A DNA stretch of 38,232 nt from CAJWBT01 sp964401855 (GCA_964401855.1 CAYOAF010000054.1:1-38232), one strand, 5' to 3'. Positions 24,299 to 32,554 are shown, numbered from the stretch's first letter. Translations and numbers: made by a program. The notes: a model not told the origin generated them from the sequence alone.

Positions 24299-25987
24299 GT
24301 GACTATCACCAGCGAAATGCTCAGGTTGAAGCACCGCAGCAAGGAGATCACCGAGGGGCCGGACCGGGCGCCGGGCCGGGCGATGCTCCGGGCCATGGGC
24401 TTGACCCAGGACGACCTGGATCAGCCCTTCATCGCCGTCGCCAACCTGGCCAGCGACGTCACGCCGTGCAACGTCCACCTGGACCGGTTCGCCCAGGCGG
24501 CCAAGGTGGGAATCCGCCAGGCCGGCGGCACCCCTTTCGAGTTCGGCACCATTACGGTGAGCGACGGCATCTCCATGGGCACCGAGGGCATGAAGGCGTC
24601 CCTGGTCAGCCGGGAGGTCATCGCCGACTCCATCGAGGTGGTGGCCTTCGGCGAGCGGATGGACGGCCTGCTGACCGTCGCCGGCTGCGATAAGAACATG
24701 CCCGGCTGCCTGATGGCCATCGCCCGCCTCAACATCCCGGCCCTCTTCGTCTACGGGGGCACCATCATGCCCGGCCGGTTCGAGGGCCGCGACGTGAACA
24801 TCCAGGATGTGTTCGAGGCGGTGGGCGCCCACGCCAAGGGCAACATGACCTCGGAGCAACTGCTGGACCTAGAGTGCCACGCCTGCCCCGGAGAAGGCTC
24901 CTGCGCCGGCCTGTTCACCGCCAACACCATGTCCACTGCCATCGAGGCCCTGGGCATGTCGCTGCCCGGCGACGCATCGATCCCCGCCCCCGACCCGCGC
25001 AAGGTGGAGGAAAGCCGCCGGGCCGGAAGCACGATGATGCGTCTTCTGCAAGAGGACCTGCGCCCCCGGGATATCCTGACGAAGCAGGCCTTCGAGAACG
25101 CCATCACCGTGGCAGTGGCCATGGGCGGCTCCACCAACGTGGTGCTGCACCTGCTGGCCATCGCCCGGGAGGCGGCGGTGGACCTGAGCCTGGACGACTT
25201 CGACCGCATCAGCCGCAGCACCCCTTACATCGCCGACATGAAGCCCGCCGGGCGCTACGTCATGGCCGACCTGGACCGGTACGGCGGCGTGGCGCTGGTG
25301 ATGAAGCGGCTGCTGGGGGCCGGACTGCTCCACGGCGACGCCATGACCATCACCGGAAAGACCCTCCAGGAGAACCTGGAGGCGTCGGAGACCATCGAAA
25401 ACCAGCCGGTCATCTATGCGGCCGATGCGCCGCGCGCTCCCACCGGCGGGCTGGCAATCCTCCACGGAAACCTGGCCCCGGAGGGAGCGGTCATCAAGGT
25501 CGCCGGGCACCAGGAGCGGGTCTACCAGGGCCCGGCCCGAGTCTTCGACCAGGAACAGGCCGCCTTCCGGGCCATCCAGCGCCGAGAGATCAAGTCCGGA
25601 GACGTGGTGGTCATCCGGTACGAGGGCCCCAAGGGCGGCCCCGGCATGCGGGAGATGCTGGCCGTCACCGGCGCCCTGGTGGGACAGGGGCTGGGCGATG
25701 AGGTGGCCCTGATCACCGATGGCCGCTTCTCCGGCGCCACCCACGGCCCCATGGTGGGCCACGTGGCGCCCGAGGCCCAGGTGGGCGGGCCCATCGGCCT
25801 GGTCCAAGAGGGCGACGTCATCACCTTGGACATCCCGGGCCGCCGCCTGGACGCGAAGCTAACCGGAGAGGAGCTTGCTGGCCGTCGGGCCAAGTGGCAA
25901 CCCATCCCGCCCAACTACACCACCGGCGTACTGGCCAAGTACGCCAAGCTGGTTTCCTCCGCTTCGGAAGGCGCGGTGACGGGGTAG
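24299..25987 (+). CDS. ilvD: Dihydroxy-acid dehydratase
   Basis: 562 residues, GTG start after a GAGGAG site. The three iron-sulfur cysteines are visible: Cys57 (VTPCN), Cys130 (VAGCDKNMPGC, with the carbamylated lysine Lys131) and Cys202 (GEGSCAGLFTANTM). Other IlvD signatures are GGSTNVVLHLLAIA and DGRFSGATHGPMVGHV. It dehydrates 2,3-dihydroxy-isovalerate and its homologue in valine, leucine and isoleucine synthesis. Its last 70 bases are repeated, diverged, beyond the following toxin gene (26546-26616), which suggests that the 3' end was replaced or duplicated when the toxin cassette arrived. Confidence 0.97.
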   Translation: MTITSEMLRLKHRSKEITEGPDRAPGRAMLRAMGLTQDDLDQPFIAVANLASDVTPCNVHLDRFAQAAKVGIRQAGGTPFEFGTITVSDGISMGTEGMKASLVSREVIADSIEVVAFGERMDGLLTVAGCDKNMPGCLMAIARLNIPALFVYGGTIMPGRFEGRDVNIQDVFEAVGAHAKGNMTSEQLLDLECHACPGEGSCAGLFTANTMSTAIEALGMSLPGDASIPAPDPRKVEESRRAGSTMMRLLQEDLRPRDILTKQAFENAITVAVAMGGSTNVVLHLLAIAREAAVDLSLDDFDRISRSTPYIADMKPAGRYVMADLDRYGGVALVMKRLLGAGLLHGDAMTITGKTLQENLEASETIENQPVIYAADAPRAPTGGLAILHGNLAPEGAVIKVAGHQERVYQGPARVFDQEQAAFRAIQRREIKSGDVVVIRYEGPKGGPGMREMLAVTGALVGQGLGDEVALITDGRFSGATHGPMVGHVAPEAQVGGPIGLVQEGDVITLDIPGRRLDAKLTGEELAGRRAKWQPIPPNYTTGVLAKYAKLVSSASEGAVTG

Positions 25988-26060
25988 AGGCCCATTGCTT
26001 TGATACCATCCTGGTGTCATATCCACGGGCGCGAGCCGCAGCCAGGTCTTCCGCTGCGCA

Positions 26061-26222
26061 GTGGAGGAACACCTGCGGCGGGTAAAAGAGCGGGAGGACG
26101 TACAGCAATACATAAGAGGCTACCGAGAGCATCCGGAGACTCGAGTTGAACGGGCGGTGGCCGAGTCCACTTTACGCTACGCCTTTAATGACGAGTCATG
26201 GGAAGAAGCGTTTAGCAAATGA
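26061..26222 (+). CDS. 5'-truncated ribbon-helix-helix type antitoxin remnant
   Basis: The frame ending at the TGA that overlaps the toxin ATG (ATGA, 26219-26222) reads as an antitoxin tail: VEEHLRRVKEREDVQQYI, then GYREHPETRVERAVAESTLRY and a short acidic/aromatic end. Upstream of the GTG at 26061 the same frame continues with GASRSQVFRCA, which looks like the second helix of a ribbon-helix-helix DNA-binding domain. However, it reaches a stop about 60 bases earlier with no start codon in between. The DNA-binding strand is therefore missing. From GTG 26061 a 53-residue peptide could still be made and bind the toxin; without a ribosome-binding site this is uncertain. Confidence 0.5.
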   Translation: MEEHLRRVKEREDVQQYIRGYREHPETRVERAVAESTLRYAFNDESWEEAFSK

Positions 26223-26536
26223 GGCGCGGTGAAATCTGGTGGGCCAACCTGCCTCCTCTGACTGGGCACCGGCCGGTGGTCCTGATTGCCCGGGACGAAG
26301 CTTATACTCATCGTGAATTGGTTACCGTGGCTCCCGTTACGAGGCGAATCAAGGGGATACCAGCGGAAGTGCCATTGGGACCGGAAGACGGCTTGCCCGC
26401 GAGTTGCGCGGCAAATCTCGACAGCATGACCACCGTTCCTAAAGATGCAATTCAACGGTACATCGCCAGCCTGCACCTCAAGAAAGTTCAAGCGGTAGAT
26501 TCCACCATCCACTTCGCCCTGGGGCTGGAGAGCTAG
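26219..26536 (+). CDS. MazF/PemK-family endoribonuclease toxin
   Basis: 105 residues. Classic family features: MRRGEIWWANLPP, HRPVVLIARD, VTVAPVTRRIKGIPAEVPLG and CAANLDSMTTVPK, with the loop arginine and the Ser/Thr residues that form the RNA cleavage site. These toxins cut mRNA at short sequences and arrest growth; they are neutralised by a co-encoded antitoxin. The ATG overlaps the antitoxin stop by four bases, so the two are translationally coupled. The toxin looks intact while the antitoxin lacks its start, which is unusual and would be risky for the host unless another antitoxin acts or the toxin is poorly expressed. Confidence 0.92.
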   Translation: MRRGEIWWANLPPLTGHRPVVLIARDEAYTHRELVTVAPVTRRIKGIPAEVPLGPEDGLPASCAANLDSMTTVPKDAIQRYIASLHLKKVQAVDSTIHFALGLES

Positions 26537-26545
26537 CCGGGGTTG

Positions 26546-26616
26546 CACCACCGGAGTACTGGCCAATGACGCCAAGCTGGTTGGGCCGGCGTCGGAGGGT
26601 GCGGTGACCGGGGTGA
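26546..26616 (+). pseudogene. Diverged second copy of the ilvD 3' end
   Basis: The sequence aligns with the last 70 bases of ilvD (25918-25987) at roughly 80 percent identity by eye. In frame it would read TTGVLANDAKLVGPASEGAVTG, against TTGVLAKYAKLVSSASEGAVTG in the gene. It is not attached to any upstream ilvD frame. Together with the authentic end it brackets the antitoxin/toxin pair as an imperfect direct repeat. Confidence 0.7.
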
Positions 26617-26626
26617 GCGGGAGCGT

Positions 26627-26668
26627 TCAGCCGTCAGCTATCAGCAATAGCTGATAGCTGACGGCTGA
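26627..26668. repeat. Perfect 19-base inverted repeat
   Basis: Arms tcagccgtcagctatcagc (26627-26645) and its exact complement (26650-26668) around a 4-base AATA loop. This TCAGC/GCTGA-rich palindrome is of a kind found dispersed in many bacterial genomes. It lies just after the ilvD remnant. No T-run follows, so it is not a classic terminator. The remainder of the spacer up to 26901 shows no gene. Confidence 0.75.
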
Positions 26669-26901
26669 CAGCAAGAGGGTGTCCCAATGCCCCCACCAGG
26701 TAACCGTTGACATCCTGGGCCAAAGTGGGTGGCGGGGGATGGCATACATATTGGATGCATCTGGTACACTTAAACCGGTCTGCGGCGTCACCGACGGAGA
26801 CTTCAGCGGCAGGATAGCCGGCGATTCCTGCAATGTCAAAGACGGGAAGCTGATCGCGAGGAGTTCGGTATTCTTGCACCCCGAACGGAGGAGCACGGCG
26901 A

Positions 26902-27705
26902 ATGGCTGTCAGCCACGTGGAATTCAGCAAGAAGCACGGCCTTGCCGTGATTACCCTCAACCGTCCCGAGGCCCGCAACGCCCTGACCCCGGAAATGGTG
27001 GGGGACCTGGGCCGGGCGGTCCAATCGTGCTGCGGCTCAGACGTGCGCGCCGTCTTGATTACCGGGAGCGGAAGCTCTTTCTGCGCCGGCGCCGACGTCA
27101 AGGACTTCGTACAGCAACTGGATGATGGCGGGCCTGAAGCCCTCTCCCAGCACGTGAGGCGCCTGGCCGAAGCCTTGCACAAAGATGTGGTGCTGGGCCT
27201 GCGCCGCCTCGATAAACCGGTGGTGGCCGCTGTTAACGGTGTGGCCGCGGGGGGCGGCTTCAGCCTGATGCTCGCCTGCGACATCCGTATCGCCTCCAGC
27301 GACGCCAGGTTCCTCATGGCCTATGCCAACATTGGGGCCACCGCCGACGGCGGGTCCACCTATTTGCTTCCCCGGCTGGTGGGCAGTGCCAAGGCGATGG
27401 CGATCTACCTGGCCGGACAGCCCATCAGCGCCGCAAGCGCCCTGGAAATGGGCCTGGTAACCCGGGTGTGCCCCGCGGCAGAGCTGGAACAGCACGCCCA
27501 CGAAGCCGCCATGAAGCTGGCCCAAGGCCCCACGGTAGCCTACGGCCGGGTAAAGGCCCTGTTCGAGCGCTCCTGGGAAGCCTCGCTGGAAAGCCAGCTC
27601 GACGCCGAGACCGAAGGGATCAGCAACTCCTGCTTGACCAATGACTTCCAGGAAGGCGTCCGGGCGTTCACCGAAAAACGCCAGCCCAGATTTCAGGGGA
27701 CGTAA
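26902..27705 (+). CDS. Enoyl-CoA hydratase/isomerase family protein
   Basis: 267 residues. The crotonase fold is clear: NRPEARNALTPEM, the first oxyanion-hole segment SFCAGADVKDF, the second VNGVAAGGGFSLMLACD, and ATADGGSTYLLPRLVG, where the catalytic glutamates of true hydratases (about 144 and 164 in rat numbering) are replaced by Asp or small residues. This pattern is closer to the isomerase/PaaG-type members than to short-chain hydratases. ATG 26902 has GGAGGAG eight bases upstream. The gene stands just before the NHL-repeat lipoprotein (nine-base gap). It is probably part of acyl-CoA breakdown; the substrate is not known. Confidence 0.88.
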   Translation: MAVSHVEFSKKHGLAVITLNRPEARNALTPEMVGDLGRAVQSCCGSDVRAVLITGSGSSFCAGADVKDFVQQLDDGGPEALSQHVRRLAEALHKDVVLGLRRLDKPVVAAVNGVAAGGGFSLMLACDIRIASSDARFLMAYANIGATADGGSTYLLPRLVGSAKAMAIYLAGQPISAASALEMGLVTRVCPAAELEQHAHEAAMKLAQGPTVAYGRVKALFERSWEASLESQLDAETEGISNSCLTNDFQEGVRAFTEKRQPRFQGT

Positions 27706-27714
27706 GGCTTTAGC

Positions 27715-29061
27715 ATGAAATTACTAGCTCCGGCATTCGCGGCTTCAGCGTTGGTAGCGTTGGTAGCTTTGGTGGTTGCCTGTGCCAACCCGGTGGCAAC
27801 CGCCACCTCCGTCCCGTCGCCCGTCCCGCTTCCCACGATCACTTTGCCCACTTCAACGATTCCTCTCCCGCCCACAGCCACGGCAGCCCCCATGGCAACT
27901 CCACTGCCCAGCGCCACCGCGACGCCCCGGCCGGCCTCTACACCCGTACCTACGGCGGTCCCCACTGCCACACCCACTCCTACTTCGACTCCTATTCCTA
28001 CGCCTACGCCTATCCTGACGGCGACCCCCCTGCCGACTTCCACCCCGGCGCCGGCCGCTATGCCTACGCCTATCCCGACGGCGACCCCCCTGCCGACTTC
28101 CACCCCGGCGCCCACCTCTACCCCCGTGCCGGCCGCTACGGCTACCCCCACGACGGTTCCCACTCCCACGCCACCTCCCACTCCGGCCGGAAGCAGCGCG
28201 GAAGGCCAGTTCAAGCGTCCCGAGGGCATATCCTTCGATCAAGTGAATTCGGTGGTATATATGGGCGATACCGGAAACCACCGGATCCAGGAGTTCACCG
28301 AGGTCGGTGTCTTCGTATTAGCTTGGGGCAGCGAGGGTGCCGGGGATGCCCAATTCCTGGAGCCAGGGGGGATGGCATTTGACTCAACGAATCGTCACTT
28401 TTACGTGGCCGACACCGGCAACCACCGGGTGCAGAAGCTCACCGGCGGCGGAAGTTTCGTGGTAAAGTGGGGCAGCGAGGGCAGCGGCGATGGCCAGTTC
28501 AACTCGCCATCTGCAGTCCTCGTCGATGAAGTGAGGAAGTACGTCTACGTGATCGACTCCGGGAATCACCGGGTACAGAAATTCACCTCCCTCGGCATAT
28601 ACCTCGACCAGTGGGGCACTGAGGGCAGCGGCGATGGCCAGTTCCAGAACCCCGGCGGCATAGCGAGGGACGAAGACGGCTTCGTCTACGTCTTGGACAC
28701 GGGAAACCACCGGGTTCAAAAGTTCACCTCTGCTGGTTTGTACCAAAAGCAATGGGGAACCCAGGGCGAGGGCGAGGGCCAGTTCCAGAGCCCCAGGGGC
28801 ATCGCTTACGATGAGTCGGATGAACGGATATTTGTCGCCGATACCGGCAATAACAGGGTGCAGAAATTCATGCCTGCCGGGACCTTCGTGAAGGAGTGGG
28901 GCGCCGAGGGCAGCGGCGACGGTCAGTTCAAGGGCCTCACCGGGCTGGTGGTCGACGAATCAGCGTATCTCTTCGTTGCCGATACTGGGAACCACCGGGT
29001 CCAGAAGTTCGACCTGGACGGCGGGTTCAAAGCGAAGTGGGGCTCATCCGGCGGCGGTTGA
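27715..29061 (+). CDS. NHL-repeat lipoprotein with Pro/Thr-rich stalk
   Basis: 448 residues in three parts. Residues 1-23 are a lipoprotein signal with the lipobox LVVAC (Cys23). Residues 30-160 are a low-complexity Pro/Thr/Ser/Ala stalk with a 60-base tandem repeat in the DNA. Residues 162-448 hold six NHL repeats of about 47 residues, each with a GQF..P.GIA.D strand, a VYV.DTGNHRVQKFT core and a WG.EG.GD end, so a six-bladed propeller is expected. The protein should be anchored to the outer face of the membrane and held away from it by the stalk. NHL propellers bind ligands or act as scaffolds; some are lactonase-like. No catalytic residues can be pointed to. Confidence 0.88.
   Translation: MKLLAPAFAASALVALVALVVACANPVATATSVPSPVPLPTITLPTSTIPLPPTATAAPMATPLPSATATPRPASTPVPTAVPTATPTPTSTPIPTPTPILTATPLPTSTPAPAAMPTPIPTATPLPTSTPAPTSTPVPAATATPTTVPTPTPPPTPAGSSAEGQFKRPEGISFDQVNSVVYMGDTGNHRIQEFTEVGVFVLAWGSEGAGDAQFLEPGGMAFDSTNRHFYVADTGNHRVQKLTGGGSFVVKWGSEGSGDGQFNSPSAVLVDEVRKYVYVIDSGNHRVQKFTSLGIYLDQWGTEGSGDGQFQNPGGIARDEDGFVYVLDTGNHRVQKFTSAGLYQKQWGTQGEGEGQFQSPRGIAYDESDERIFVADTGNNRVQKFMPAGTFVKEWGAEGSGDGQFKGLTGLVVDESAYLFVADTGNHRVQKFDLDGGFKAKWGSSGGG
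28002..28112 (+). repeat. 60-base tandem duplication in the stalk coding sequence
   Basis: Bases 28002-28052 recur at 28062-28112 with a single T/C difference, so a 60-base (20-codon) unit was duplicated recently inside the Pro/Thr-rich region. It encodes PTP..TATPLPTSTPAP-like sequence. Confidence 0.8.
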
Positions 29062-29112
29062 CGCCGGCCTGATACGTAGCAGGCAGTCCATCCCCGCCCG
29101 GAACGGGCTTGC

Positions 29113-31545
29113 TCACTTCAGATCCACCACGGTTACCCCGTCCCCGCCGGGGCCTTCCCCGGAAGCGGAGGCCGCCACCAGGGGGTGGCCGTGCAGGTAG
29201 CCCCGCACGGCCAGGCGCAACGCGCCGGTGCCTATGCCGTGGATGATGCGGATTGAGCGCAGACTCTCGAGGGCGGCGTCGTTCAGCGACCCCTCAACCC
29301 GGGCCAGCGCCTCGTCGGCCCGGAGGCCTCTGACATCGATTTCCGTGGCAGCCGCGCGGCCGGTGGGGCGTCTGAAGAAAACCTGGTGCTGGGCCGCGGC
29401 TTGATGGCCCTCCGCCTGGCCCTCCAACTGGTACACCGGTATCTTGGCCCGCATGGTGCCCACCAGTACCTCCGCAAAGCCCTGTTCGTCGGGCGGGGTG
29501 ATCACCTCCACCGGACGCGCGATGCCCCGAACGTGCACCCGGTCACCGCTTCTGATCCGCTCCCACCATGGGGTACGCCGCACCTCTATCGGCTCCCAGC
29601 GAGGTGAACTGACCTGCCGGCGGGTTTCGGTGAGCCGGGCCCGCTCCCCTTGTAGCGCCTGGCGAGAGGCGGGACGGTCCAGCGCCCGTTCCGCCTCCTG
29701 GAGCCGGGCCAGCAGGTCGCTGATCCGGTCCTGCAACTCTTGCCGGGCCTCCTCGACCAGCTCCATCTTGGAGGTTTCCACGGAGGCCAACTGGGCTTCA
29801 ACTTCCGCCTGCTGCCGCTTGGCCAGGAGCAGGGCGGATTCCGCATCCCGGCGCAAAACGTCGATTACCCGCCGCTCCTCTTGAATCTCGCCCAGCAGGT
29901 CCTCGGTGACCCGGGCCTCCGTCGATAGAGAGGCGCGGGCCTGATCGATGATATCCGGGGGCAGGCCGAGGCGGGCCGCGATGGTCAAGGTGTAGCTCCG
30001 CCCCGGCAGGCCCATGGTGACCTTGTAGGTTGGCTCCAGGGTTCCAGTGTACAGGTCCACGCTGGCGTTAATCATCCCCGCCTGCTCCTGGACGTGCCGG
30101 GCCACGCCCCGGTGGTGGGTGGTCGCCACCAGCAGCACCCCCCGGTCTCGAAAGTGGCTCAGGATAGCTCCGGCCAGGGCCGAGCCCTCCTCCGGGTCGG
30201 TACTGGTGCCCAGTTCGTCCAGCAGCACGAGGGAATCGGCCGTCGCCCGCTCCATGATGGAGAGGATGTTGTGGATGTGAGAGCTAAAGGTAGACAAGGA
30301 CTGTTCGATGCTTTGCTGGTCGCCGATGTCGGCAAAAACGCCATCACACCGGGGGAAGTGGGCTTCATCTGCCGGGATGTGAAGCCCGGACTGGGCCATC
30401 AACGCCAACAGCCCCACCGTCTTCAGGGTGACGGTCTTTCCCCCGGCATTGGGCCCGGTGATGAGCATTACCCCCTGCTCGCCACCCAGCTCCAGGCTAA
30501 CGGGCACCACAGCCGCCGAAAGCAGGGGATGGCGCGCTCTGATTAGCCGCAGGTGGCGCGCCTGGCCAGACTGGCCGGAAACCGATGGGGCCGAACCGCT
30601 CACGGCGGTGGAGTAGCGTCCCTTGGCCACGTCCAGGTCCAGGCGGGCCAGCAAGTCGAGAGTCAGGAGAAGGTCGTCGCCGGCCTGGCCCACCGTATCG
30701 GACAGGCTCCGCAAGACCCTCTCCTCCTCCCGCTCCGCGGCCAGCCGGTTTTCCCGCCACCGGTTGCCCGGGTCGAGGGCCGGCAGTGGTTCGACAAACA
30801 CGGTGGCCCCGCTGTCGGACACGTCGTGGACAATGCCGGGCACCCGAGACCTCAGCTCGGCCTTGATCAACAGCACCAGCCGGCCGTTGCGCTGGGTAAT
30901 GATGGACTCCTGGATCACCTCCTGGCGCTGCAAGCGGCGGAGGTTGCGCTCCATGACCTCGTTCAATCGCGCATGGGCCGACCGCGCCTCATGGCGGAGC
31001 TGGCCTAGGGCCGGGCTGGCGCTATCCAGGACCTCTCCGGCGGGGCTAATCGCGGAGCCGACGGCCTGCTCGAGGACCACTAGGTCCGGCAAATTGTCCC
31101 CTACTCCGGAGAGCAGGGGGATCTCCTCGTGGCGTGAGAGATTGGTCCGGTTGTAGCGGGCGGCCGCGGCCAGCCCCCGGATGGCGTACAGCTCCTCGCC
31201 GCGCAAGAGGCCGCCCAAGAGGGCCCGTTGGACGTACTCTCGGAAGTCCACATCCGGGCCGAACTCCAGGGCCCCGCCATTGTCCAGGAACTGGCGGGAC
31301 TCCGAAGTCTCCTGCTGCCGCGTGGCGATCTCCAGCAGGTCGGCGGAGGGGGTCAGGGACAGCGCCGCCTCGTGGCCCATAACGGTGCGGGTGTAGCAGG
31401 CCAGCTTCTGCCGTATCTGGTCGAACTCCAGCAGGCGCACCGACTCGGAAAACCCGCCCACAACCCGGGCCGGCCCGGCAGCGTCCAACTGGGGTCTACC
31501 GGGGGTTATTTCGTCAGCGTCTTCGAACAAACCGGTCCCGCCCAT
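29113..31545 (-). CDS. mutS2: MutS2 (ribosome-collision/ DNA recombination ATPase with Smr domain)
   Basis: 810 residues, normal for MutS2. There is no mismatch-recognition domain. The clamp and lever helices lead into an ABC ATPase with Walker A GPNAGGKT (364-371), a DIGDQQSIEQSLSTFSSH signature region and Walker B LLDELGTSTDP (441-451). After a coiled coil (about 530-620) and a KOW-like barrel comes a C-terminal Smr domain (IDVRGLRADEA and HGIGTGALRLAVRGYL). In Bacillus subtilis MutS2 binds collided ribosomes and promotes their splitting; other members suppress recombination. In the Smr domain the first motif reads DVRG where many nuclease-competent members have DLRG/DLH. It starts 10 bases after the VLRF1 gene stop, so both are one operon. 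Confidence 0.95.
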   Translation of the reverse strand: MGGTGLFEDADEITPGRPQLDAAGPARVVGGFSESVRLLEFDQIRQKLACYTRTVMGHEAALSLTPSADLLEIATRQQETSESRQFLDNGGALEFGPDVDFREYVQRALLGGLLRGEELYAIRGLAAAARYNRTNLSRHEEIPLLSGVGDNLPDLVVLEQAVGSAISPAGEVLDSASPALGQLRHEARSAHARLNEVMERNLRRLQRQEVIQESIITQRNGRLVLLIKAELRSRVPGIVHDVSDSGATVFVEPLPALDPGNRWRENRLAAEREEERVLRSLSDTVGQAGDDLLLTLDLLARLDLDVAKGRYSTAVSGSAPSVSGQSGQARHLRLIRARHPLLSAAVVPVSLELGGEQGVMLITGPNAGGKTVTLKTVGLLALMAQSGLHIPADEAHFPRCDGVFADIGDQQSIEQSLSTFSSHIHNILSIMERATADSLVLLDELGTSTDPEEGSALAGAILSHFRDRGVLLVATTHHRGVARHVQEQAGMINASVDLYTGTLEPTYKVTMGLPGRSYTLTIAARLGLPPDIIDQARASLSTEARVTEDLLGEIQEERRVIDVLRRDAESALLLAKRQQAEVEAQLASVETSKMELVEEARQELQDRISDLLARLQEAERALDRPASRQALQGERARLTETRRQVSSPRWEPIEVRRTPWWERIRSGDRVHVRGIARPVEVITPPDEQGFAEVLVGTMRAKIPVYQLEGQAEGHQAAAQHQVFFRRPTGRAAATEIDVRGLRADEALARVEGSLNDAALESLRSIRIIHGIGTGALRLAVRGYLHGHPLVAASASGEGPGGDGVTVVDLK

Positions 31546-31555
31546 CAGGTCTGTG

Positions 31556-32320
31556 TCACCACTCGATTACCCAGACTCGGCTTTCCCGGAGCATACCGGC
31601 CACCCTCTCCAGGGCCTCGTGTTTCGGCTCGCGCACGTTCAACCGGCGTCCCAGGATCCTGCCCCGCCATCGCTCCAGGTAGTCGCACGCCTTCATGAAC
31701 CCATCCAGGGTAAACCTCTCGCCGCCCAGCAAGATATAGTCAAGCTGCCCGGCGAAGGGGTCGAACTGGCGCTGGGCGGCCCCGCAGGCCTTGTCGTAGA
31801 GCCGTTGCACCTGGCCCTCCCGGATGCGCTGAAACCGCTTTTGGGAGGTGCCGCCGGCGTGGTGGCGCCCTTTCACGTACCGGGTATCGGTCTTGGAGGA
31901 CAGCAGCCGCCCGCCCTTGTAAACCGCCACCAGAAAACGGCCCAGCCGGAGCAAGACCACCCCGACGGTGTAGTCCGTCTCCAGCAATCCCAGCAGAGGA
32001 GCGGTATCCCAGGAAGGGACCAGATCGTTTCCGGCCAGCGGAAAGGGCGGCGCGATCACCAACGCCTCCGGCCCGGCCCGCAGGCCGGCGATACCGGTGT
32101 CCGAGTTCAAAACCGGGCGTCCTATCCGATCAAGGCGGTCGCGCCAGGCCCGGCCCTCGGAGCCGGATGCTTCCAGGAATTCCCCTGCTTCCCCAGGACG
32201 AACGTACACCGAGGACGCCGGACCGCCCGGCGGCTCATATCCGGCCAGCAGCCCTTCGAGCTTTGCCTTGCTCAGGAGCTGACCTGGTTGAATTGCGGCT
32301 GGGCCGGCGTGTTGAGTCAT
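31556..32320 (-). CDS. VLRF1-type peptidyl-tRNA hydrolase (eRF1-like release factor)
   Basis: 254 residues. The central part has an eRF1-fold release-factor core: YTVGVVLLRLGRFLVAVYKGGRLL strands followed by the catalytic-loop motif KGRHHAGGTSQKRF (150-163) and the helix IREGQVQRLYDKA. The motif corresponds to the GGxSQxRF loop of Vms1/ANKZF1-like (VLRF1) domains, in which the Gln acts as in the GGQ loop of release factors. The actinobacterial/chloroflexal subfamily is known as acVLRF1. Eukaryotic homologues free nascent chains from peptidyl-tRNA stuck in large ribosomal subunits. The N-terminal 80 residues are poorly conserved and C-terminal helices end in VWVIEW. It is the first gene of a two-gene operon with MutS2. 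Confidence 0.78.
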   Translation of the reverse strand: MTQHAGPAAIQPGQLLSKAKLEGLLAGYEPPGGPASSVYVRPGEAGEFLEASGSEGRAWRDRLDRIGRPVLNSDTGIAGLRAGPEALVIAPPFPLAGNDLVPSWDTAPLLGLLETDYTVGVVLLRLGRFLVAVYKGGRLLSSKTDTRYVKGRHHAGGTSQKRFQRIREGQVQRLYDKACGAAQRQFDPFAGQLDYILLGGERFTLDGFMKACDYLERWRGRILGRRLNVREPKHEALERVAGMLRESRVWVIEW

Positions 32321-32444
32321 TAGCTATAACCTTGGTGAGATTTTATCACCCCCCTGGGCCGGCCGTGGGAACCGGGACTTGGAGCACAATGGGGCCTGGC
32401 AACTAGCTGACTGTTCAACGCTGGACACTACGAGGCCACGAGTA

Positions 32445-32474
32445 TTTGCCCGCCGACACGGTTTTTGCTACACT
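32445..32474 (+). promoter_or_regulatory. Weak promoter candidate for the NIPSNAP gene
   Basis: TTTGCC (32445-32450) and TACACT (32469-32474) are 18 bases apart, with a TGC before the -10 that resembles an extended element. It lies in the divergent spacer between the VLRF1 and NIPSNAP genes. Confidence 0.3.
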
Positions 32475-32554
32475 AGGCCGGTGATTCGATTCCCCTAGCC
32501 ACAGCCACCCATCGGCATGGGTCGCCATTGAAACCAATCGGAGAAGGAGTGGCC

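Noticed and set aside
24869..25807. 312-codon minus-strand open frame
   Set aside because: Fully antisense to ilvD, biased towards His, Gly and Gln, no recognisable family.
26679..27125. 148-codon plus-strand frame overlapping the enoyl-CoA hydratase start
   Set aside because: The hydratase has a strong ribosome-binding site and a complete crotonase fold; the other frame has no domain in its 3' half and its 5' part is intergenic repeat-flanked sequence.
28002..28112. Direct repeats that might suggest a CRISPR array
   Set aside because: The units are directly adjacent, with no spacers, and lie within the Pro/Thr-rich coding region.
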